Origin: Methylobacterium sp. CB376
Lineage (GTDB): Bacteria > Pseudomonadota > Alphaproteobacteria > Rhizobiales > Beijerinckiaceae
DNA: 64,000 bases
Assembly (NCBI RefSeq): GCF_029714205.1
Contig: NZ_CP121648.1
Coordinates: 2,728,001 to 2,792,000 of the forward strand
Direction: 5' to 3'
Below, in pieces: positions 58,985 to 64,000 of the stretch. A program made the translations under genes and the position numbers. The stretch's first letter is position 1; each line of letters opens with the position of its first letter. The notes under the pieces are model-generated. The model did not search any database and was not told where the DNA came from. It was given only the letters and a program-made list of their open reading frames with translations.

Positions 58985-59875
58985 TCATGCGTCGAGGTGC
59001 TTGCCGAGCCGACCGGCGAGGTCCTGGATGTACTGGAAGGCGGTGCGGCCAGAGCGCGAGCCGCGCGTCGTCGCCCATTCGAGCGCCTCGGCGCGCAGCT
59101 GCGCCGGCGGCAGATCGAGGCCGTACCGGCCGACATAGGCGTCGATCATCGCCAGGTACTCGTCCTGCGAGCACTTGTGGAAGCCGAGCCACAGGCCGAA
59201 CCGGTCGGAGAGGGAGACTTTCTCCTCCACCGCCTCGCCCGGGTTGATGGCGGTCGAGCGCTCGTTCTCCACCATCTCGCGGGCGAGCAGGTGCCGCCGG
59301 TTCGAGGTGGCGTAGAAGAGGACGTTCTCCGGCCGCCCCTCGATGCCCCCGTCCAGCGCCGCCTTCAGGGACTTGTAGGAGGTGTCCTGCCCGTCGAAGG
59401 AGAGGTCGTCGCAGAACACCACGAAGCGGTGCGGGTCGGGGCGGAGCAGCGCCATCAGGGCCGGCAGGCCCTCGATGTCCTCGCGATGGATCTCCACGAG
59501 CTTGAGCGGCCGCTGGCCGGGCTCGCGCCGGGCGTTGATCTCGGCGTGGACCGCCTTGACCAGGGACGACTTGCCCATGCCGCGGGCGCCCCAGAGCAGG
59601 GCGTTGTTGGCCGGGAGCCCGCGGGCGAAGCGGTCGGTGTTGTCGAACAGGGTGTCGCGCATCCGGTCGATGCCCCGCAACAGCCCCATCTCGACCCGGT
59701 TCACCTTCGGAACCGGCTGCAGGCGGTGCTCGGCCTGCCACACGAAGGCGTCCGCCGCGCCGAGATCCGGCGCGGCCTCCGGCTCGGGGGCGGCGCGCTC
59801 CAGGGCCTCGGCGATCCGATGCAGGAGGGGGAGGAGGGAGGCGAGGGCGGGGTCGGAGGGCGTCGGCGCGGTCAT
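58985..59875 (-). CDS. DUF815 family AAA ATPase
   Basis: A 296-aa ATPase of the DUF815 family. Walker A is LLWGARGMGKSSLVKAVHAE near residues 93-112, Walker B-like FVVFCDDLSFDG near 150-161, then LFYATSNRRHLLAREM and the conserved VSLSDRFGLWLGFHKCSQDE near 220-240. Its cellular role is not established. In related genomes it often sits just before yajC-secDF, as here. Confidence 0.88.
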   Translation of the reverse strand: MTAPTPSDPALASLLPLLHRIAEALERAAPEPEAAPDLGAADAFVWQAEHRLQPVPKVNRVEMGLLRGIDRMRDTLFDNTDRFARGLPANNALLWGARGMGKSSLVKAVHAEINARREPGQRPLKLVEIHREDIEGLPALMALLRPDPHRFVVFCDDLSFDGQDTSYKSLKAALDGGIEGRPENVLFYATSNRRHLLAREMVENERSTAINPGEAVEEKVSLSDRFGLWLGFHKCSQDEYLAMIDAYVGRYGLDLPPAQLRAEALEWATTRGSRSGRTAFQYIQDLAGRLGKHLDA

Positions 59876-59939
59876 GTGGGCGAGCTAGCAGAACCGCCCG
59901 GTCCGCTAAAGCCCCCAACCGGCGGCCGCGCCCCGGCTC

Positions 59940-59984
59940 CGTCAGTCGCGCTTTCCGTCAGTCGCGCTTTCGTCAGTCGCGCTT
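59940..59984. repeat. Tandem repeat spanning a stop codon
   Basis: CGTCAGTCGCGCTT occurs three times at 59940, 59956 and 59971 (15-16 bp period). The third copy contains the TCA that is the stop of the PAS-HTH gene on the minus strand. Confidence 0.85.
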
Positions 59985-61073
59985 GGAGACCGCGATGGCC
60001 GCGTCGAGCCGGGTGAACACGATTCCGGCCGCCCGCAGGGCCGCCAGCGCGCGGTGCAGGCTGCGCGCGCCGTGGCTGCACGTCTCCTCCTCCAGCCGCC
60101 GAATGGTGGAGAGCGACAGGCCGCTCGTCCGGGCGAGGTCGGTCATCGACCAGTCGAGGAGCGCCCGCGCGGCGCGCAGGTGGCGCCCCTCGATGCCGTC
60201 CTCCAGGGCCTCCCGCAGCCGGCCGGTGGCCCGCGGCGGGCCGCACTCGGCCGGGTGCGTGAGGGTGGCCCAGCCGTCGAGGGTCCGGTCCTCGCGCCAG
60301 ACCGGCACGAACCAGCCGTTGAAATGCTGCACCCCGCCCCGGGCGAGCCGGAAATGGGTCTCCACCGAGAAGGGCTTCGCCTCGGAGATCCGGGCCCGCA
60401 CCGCGTCGCGCAGGCGGTCGCGCTCCTCCGGGATCAGCGTGCAGGTCCAATCGTCCGCGAATTCGTCCTGGGTGACGCCGGTGAGCGCCAGCAGCTGCTG
60501 CGAGGCGACCCGGCGGGTGCGGGTGTAGACCGAGAAATGCGTCCAGATCGACCTCTCCTCGAACAGGACCATGCGGCGGCGATGGTCCTCCAGGCGCGCC
60601 CGCCGCATCATCTCCTGCTCGGTCACGTCGATGACGATGCCGGCGGCCCCCGACGGGCGGCCGTCCACGCCGCAATAGATCTGGCCGCGGGTGAGCAGCA
60701 CCCGCACGGACCGGTCCGGCCGGATCACCCGCACCTGCTGGTCGGCGAGGTAGGTGAGGAAGACGACCTCGGCCGGGCTCGCCATGGCCGCCCGGTCGGC
60801 CGGGTCCACGAGGTTGTAGAGCAGGTCGTAGCTCGGCCGGCGCTCCGTCCGGTCCAGGCCGAGGATCTGGTACATCGCCGGCGACCAGTAGTGCTCGTTG
60901 CCGCGGAAGCGCCAGCTCCAGCGTCCCAGCAAGCCCCACCGCTCGATCAGCTGCAGGAAGTCGTCCGACGTGAAAGGGGTGAAGGTCGCGTCTATGGGAC
61001 CTGATGCCTTCGGGGAATGCACGGTGAGAGGATAGGCGACGACGATGCCGCGCGGCGCGGCTCGGGGAGGCAT
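59973..61073 (-). CDS. PAS domain protein with C-terminal XRE-like HTH
   Basis: A 366-aa protein (ATG 61073; GTG 61097 is an alternative). A first PAS domain at about 40-150 (WGLLGRWSWRFRGNEHYWSP, GIVIDVTEQE) is followed by a second PAS-like segment (FSVYTRTRRVASQQLLALTG, HFRLARGGVQHFNGWFVPVW). The C-terminal 70 residues form an HTH (LRAARALLDWSMTDLARTSG, LSLSTIRRLEEE) of the type that ends in GIVFTRLDAAI. It is probably a soluble signal-responsive transcription factor. The ligand and targets are unknown. Confidence 0.82.
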   Translation of the reverse strand: MPPRAAPRGIVVAYPLTVHSPKASGPIDATFTPFTSDDFLQLIERWGLLGRWSWRFRGNEHYWSPAMYQILGLDRTERRPSYDLLYNLVDPADRAAMASPAEVVFLTYLADQQVRVIRPDRSVRVLLTRGQIYCGVDGRPSGAAGIVIDVTEQEMMRRARLEDHRRRMVLFEERSIWTHFSVYTRTRRVASQQLLALTGVTQDEFADDWTCTLIPEERDRLRDAVRARISEAKPFSVETHFRLARGGVQHFNGWFVPVWREDRTLDGWATLTHPAECGPPRATGRLREALEDGIEGRHLRAARALLDWSMTDLARTSGLSLSTIRRLEEETCSHGARSLHRALAALRAAGIVFTRLDAAIAVSKRD

Positions 61074-61419
61074 CGCAGTGCCGTCCGCCCCGCCCACGGC
61101 CCGCCAGAGTTCCGTGCGCGGTGAAGTCGGCCCCGCGAACAGCTATCCTCGGTTGTAGCCTTTGGAACCATATTGCATCGCGTCGATCTGACCATGTGAA
61201 ATATTGTTCAACTAAGTATAACTGAGAATTTTCCTATGGTCAATTGCCGCAAGGACCGAGACGGTGCGGTGCGAGGGTCCGGCCGGCCGGTGCGCGACGC
61301 CGCCGCGGGGTCGGGCAGCGCCATTGCGTTCGGGTCGCCCCTGGCTATAGTCCGCGCGCTTTTGCCAGGCCGGCGGGCAACCGCGCGGCCGCTTTCGTCT
61401 TGGATCGGGAGACCTCCAC
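61074..61419. promoter_or_regulatory. Intergenic region upstream of yajC-secDF
   Basis: About 345 bp between divergent genes. It contains a short AT-rich window near 61160-61245 that probably holds promoter elements, though no consensus pair with good spacing was found. No ORF or structured RNA is evident. Confidence 0.4.
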
Positions 61420-61755
61420 GTGATCACGCCCGCCTTCGCGCAGGGAACCGGTGCCGCCGCCGGTGGCACGGACGTCATCTTGCAGGTCGTCCCCTTCGTT
61501 CTCATCTTCGTGATCATGTACTTCCTGATCCTGCGCCCGCAGCAGAAGCGCGCGCGCGAGCATCAGGACATGGTGAAGAACGTCCGGCGCGGTGACACCA
61601 TCGTGACCACGGGCGGCATCGTCGGGCGGGTCGCGAAAGTCGCCGACGAGGCGAGCGAGATCGAGGTGGAGATCGCCGAGGGCGTGCGCGTCAAGGTGGT
61701 CCGCACGATGATCGCGGAGGTCCGGGCCAAGGGCGAGCCGGTCAAGGCCGCCTGA
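61420..61755 (+). CDS. yajC: Preprotein translocase accessory subunit YajC
   Basis: This 111-aa single-helix protein (VILQVVPFVLIFVIMYFLIL, about residues 18-38) continues with RPQQKRAREHQDMVKNVRRGDTIVTTGGIVG-type signature and a small beta domain. It binds SecDF. The start is GTG 61420. It sits 49 bp before secD in the usual yajC-secD-secF order. Confidence 0.94.
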   Translation: MITPAFAQGTGAAAGGTDVILQVVPFVLIFVIMYFLILRPQQKRAREHQDMVKNVRRGDTIVTTGGIVGRVAKVADEASEIEVEIAEGVRVKVVRTMIAEVRAKGEPVKAA

Positions 61756-61804
61756 GGCGGCGGCGGCGGCACGGCCACCACAGGCAGGGTTTTGGAATCG
61801 CGCG

Positions 61805-63409
61805 ATGCTCCGTTTTTCCTCCTCGAAGCTCGTCGGGACGCTGGCGGTGATCATCGTCGGCCTCGCCCTCGCCATCCCGAGCTTCTTCAGCCCCGAGCAG
61901 CGCAAGGCGTTCGTCGCCTCGGCGCCGTCCTGGCTCACCGCCCTCGTGCCGACGCGGGCGATCGTGCTCGGCCTCGACCTCCAGGGCGGCTCGCAGATCG
62001 TGCTGGAGGTGGACCGGCCCGACCTCACGCGCACCATGGCCCAGCAGCTGCGCGACGACGTGCGCCGGGCCCTGCGCGAGGAGGGGGTGCAGGCGGATGG
62101 CGGCGTCCAGATCACGCCGCGGGGCGTGCAGCTGCGCGTCAGCGATCCGGCGGCCCGCGCCAAGGCCCTGCCGAAGCTGCAGGCCCTGTCGCAGCCGGTG
62201 ACGGACGCGGTGCTCGGCCAGACCGGCGCCCGCACCCTCGAGGTGCGCGACGAGCCGAACGGCACGATCCAGCTCACCTTCACGGAGGCGGGCACCAACG
62301 CCCGGGTGCGCCGGGCGGTCCAGCAGGCGATCGAGGTGGTGCGCCGCCGCGTCGACCTCGGCGGCACGACGGAACCCTCGATCCAGCAGCAAGGGGCCGA
62401 CCGCATCCTCGTCCAGGTGCCGGGCCTGCAGGATCCCCAGCGCCTGGAGGAGCAGCTCGGCAAGACCGCCAAGCTCGAATTCCGCATGCTCGCCGACAGC
62501 GCGGCCGGCGACGTCGACCTGCTGCCCTCCCGCGATTCCAACGGCCAGAAGGTGCCGGTCGAGCGCCGCGTGATGGCCGACGGCGCCGACCTGACCGACG
62601 CGCAGCCGGGCTTCGACCAGAAGACCAACGAGCCGATCGTCAACTTCAAGTTCAACCTGCGCGGCGCCCAGCGCTTCGGCCAGGCGACGAGCGAGAATGT
62701 CGGCCGCCCGATGGCGATCGTCCTCGACAACGAGGTGGTGTCGGCGCCCCGCATCCTGCAGCCGATCACCGGCGGGCAGGGCCAGATCTCGGGCCGCTTC
62801 ACGGTGCAGCAGGCCAACGACCTCTCGGTCCTGCTGCGCGCCGGTGCCCTGCCGGCCAAGCTCAACATCATCGAGCGCCGCACCGTCGGGCCGGGCCTCG
62901 GCCGCGACTCGATCGAGGCCGGCAAGCTCGCCACCATCGCGGCCACGGTCCTGGTCGTGACCATGATGTTCGCCTGCTACGGCGTCTTCGGTCTCTTCGC
63001 CAACATCGCCCTGATGGTCCATGTCGGCCTCATCCTGGGCCTGATGTCGGTGCTGGAGGCGACCATGACGCTGCCGGGCATCGCCGGCATCGTGCTCACC
63101 ATCGGCACCGCCGTCGACTCGAACGTGCTCATCTACGAGCGCGTGCGCGAGGAGGTGCGGGCCGGTCGCTCGATCCCCTCCGCCCTGCAGGCGGGCTTCG
63201 ACCGCGCCTTCGCCACCATCGTCGATTCGAACTCGACCATGGCGATCGCCGCCATCATCCTGTTCTTCATGGGGTCGGGACCGGTCCGCGGCTTCGCGGT
63301 GGTGTTCATCCTCGGCATCCTCACCACCGTGATCACCGCGGTCACCCTGACCCGGATGATGATCGCCGTCTGGTATCACCGCTTCCGGCCGAAGGTGCTG
63401 CCGATCTGA
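61805..63409 (+). CDS. secD: Protein-export membrane protein SecD
   Basis: This 534-aa RND-type protein helps Sec export using the proton gradient. An N-terminal helix is followed by GLDLQGGSQIVLEVD near residues 57-71, the large periplasmic P1 region (LEQLGKTAKLEFRML) and five C-terminal helices with TLPGIAGIVLTIGTAVDSNVLIYERVREE-type signature near 420-450. It is 105 bp ahead of secF. Confidence 0.95.
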   Translation: MLRFSSSKLVGTLAVIIVGLALAIPSFFSPEQRKAFVASAPSWLTALVPTRAIVLGLDLQGGSQIVLEVDRPDLTRTMAQQLRDDVRRALREEGVQADGGVQITPRGVQLRVSDPAARAKALPKLQALSQPVTDAVLGQTGARTLEVRDEPNGTIQLTFTEAGTNARVRRAVQQAIEVVRRRVDLGGTTEPSIQQQGADRILVQVPGLQDPQRLEEQLGKTAKLEFRMLADSAAGDVDLLPSRDSNGQKVPVERRVMADGADLTDAQPGFDQKTNEPIVNFKFNLRGAQRFGQATSENVGRPMAIVLDNEVVSAPRILQPITGGQGQISGRFTVQQANDLSVLLRAGALPAKLNIIERRTVGPGLGRDSIEAGKLATIAATVLVVTMMFACYGVFGLFANIALMVHVGLILGLMSVLEATMTLPGIAGIVLTIGTAVDSNVLIYERVREEVRAGRSIPSALQAGFDRAFATIVDSNSTMAIAAIILFFMGSGPVRGFAVVFILGILTTVITAVTLTRMMIAVWYHRFRPKVLPI

Positions 63410-63515
63410 CCGCCGAAATCCGCGCCGCCCCCGCGGCGGCGCTCCTCCGGGACCGCTCCGCGTCCCGGCGGGACGGTCGACCGTCCCGGCAGCGCCCGAC
63501 CTTTCGAGACCCGCG

Positions 63516-64000
63516 ATGCGCCTCCTCCGCCTCTGGCCCGACGAATCCCACTTCGACTTCATGCGCCTGCGGCGCTTCAGCTTCCCGCTCTCGGCGCTGA
63601 TGTCGGTGGGGACGCTGGTGCTGTTCCTGATCATCGGGCTCAATTTCGGCATCGACTTCAAGGGCGGCACCCTGATCGAGCTGCGCCCGAAGGCCGGCCA
63701 ATCGGACGTGGCCTCGGTGCGCCACACCGCCAACGGCTTCGGCTTCGGCGAGACCGAGGTGCAGGAATTCGGCAATCAGGGCGCGATCTCGATCCGCTTC
63801 CCGCTCCAGGCCGGCGGCGAGACCGGGCAGACCCTGGTGATGCAGAAGGCCCACGAGGCCTTCGACAGGGACTACGCCTTCGACCGCGTCGAGACCGTCG
63901 GGCCCCGCGTGTCGGGCGAGCTCGTGCAGTCGGGCACGATCGGCGTCGTCCTGTCGGTCGTGGCGGTGCTGCTCTACCTCTGGTTCCGGTTCGAGCGGGA
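63516..64000 (+). CDS. secF: Protein-export membrane protein SecF (partial, runs off window)
   Basis: The first about 161 residues are present. They contain LNFGIDFKGGTLIELRPK near residues 43-60, the SecF signature in the periplasmic start, then VETVGPRVSGELVQSGTIGV leading into the second membrane helix. ATG 63516 begins MRLLRLWPDESHFDFMRLRR. The 3' end is outside the window. Confidence 0.94.
   Translation, partial: MRLLRLWPDESHFDFMRLRRFSFPLSALMSVGTLVLFLIIGLNFGIDFKGGTLIELRPKAGQSDVASVRHTANGFGFGETEVQEFGNQGAISIRFPLQAGGETGQTLVMQKAHEAFDRDYAFDRVETVGPRVSGELVQSGTIGVVLSVVAVLLYLWFRFER

Overview
The window is high-GC chromosomal DNA whose gene content, codon use and gene order resemble a Methylobacterium-like member of the Rhizobiales (Alphaproteobacteria). 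This assignment is my inference from family recognition; no database search was run. About 63 genes or gene remnants can be supported. Three stretches are clearly AT-richer than the rest: about 13.36-14.5 kb together with 19.9-21.0 kb, about 29.5-33.1 kb, and a short one near 39.8-40.1 kb.

Region 1 (1-12.5 kb) is a tightly packed aerobic cobalamin locus: cbtA, a DUF1636 metal protein, cobW, a truncated Uma2-like sliver, then cobN, cobG, cobH, cobI, cobJ, cobK (inverted), cobL, cobE and cobM. Nearly all junctions are 4-bp ATGA/GTGA or TGATG overlaps. The pathway continues at 21.66-24.17 kb with a CbiD-type C1-methyltransferase and cobB. Between the two halves (12.5-21.6 kb) lies an accessory island: a decayed IS5-family transposase, an RHS-repeat polymorphic toxin gene with a small candidate immunity gene, and an intact IS21-family element that splits the RHS gene. 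The insertion left a 5-bp target duplication, and removing it restores one 1536-codon frame.

Region 2 (24.2-29.4 kb) holds an XRE regulator, an ABM-fold monooxygenase, an Fsr-like MFS exporter, a WcaJ-type polyprenyl-phosphate sugar transferase and two small membrane or exported proteins. Region 3 (29.5-33.3 kb) is a low-GC island: a radical-SAM lysine-2,3-aminomutase-family gene interrupted by one in-frame TAG at a conserved position, an unrecognised 121-aa gene downstream, a divergent MFS exporter, and the tail of another IS5-type transposase.

Region 4 (33.5-39.3 kb) is core: aspS, a GNAT acetyltransferase, a dGTPase-like protein, an ErpA/IscA Fe-S protein and a large exported protein. It is followed by an array of REP-like repeats. 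Region 5 (39.9-50.7 kb) has a 317-aa metalloprotease-like unknown, maeB, a DUF1989 protein, a LysR regulator, and valine-degradation genes (mmsA, acyl-CoA dehydrogenase, mmsB) with a frameshifted BrnT-type toxin and its HTH partner wedged in between. Region 6 (50.8-64 kb) is housekeeping: argS, a SPOR protein, nagZ, scpA, scpB, tatA, tatB, tatC, a DUF815 ATPase, a PAS-HTH regulator, yajC, secD and the start of secF.

The most interesting items are the split RHS toxin/immunity locus, the amber-interrupted aminomutase island, the cobK gene inverted with both ends overlapping its neighbours, the mixed CobG/CbiD pathway, and a recurring pattern of short tandem duplications that span stop codons.
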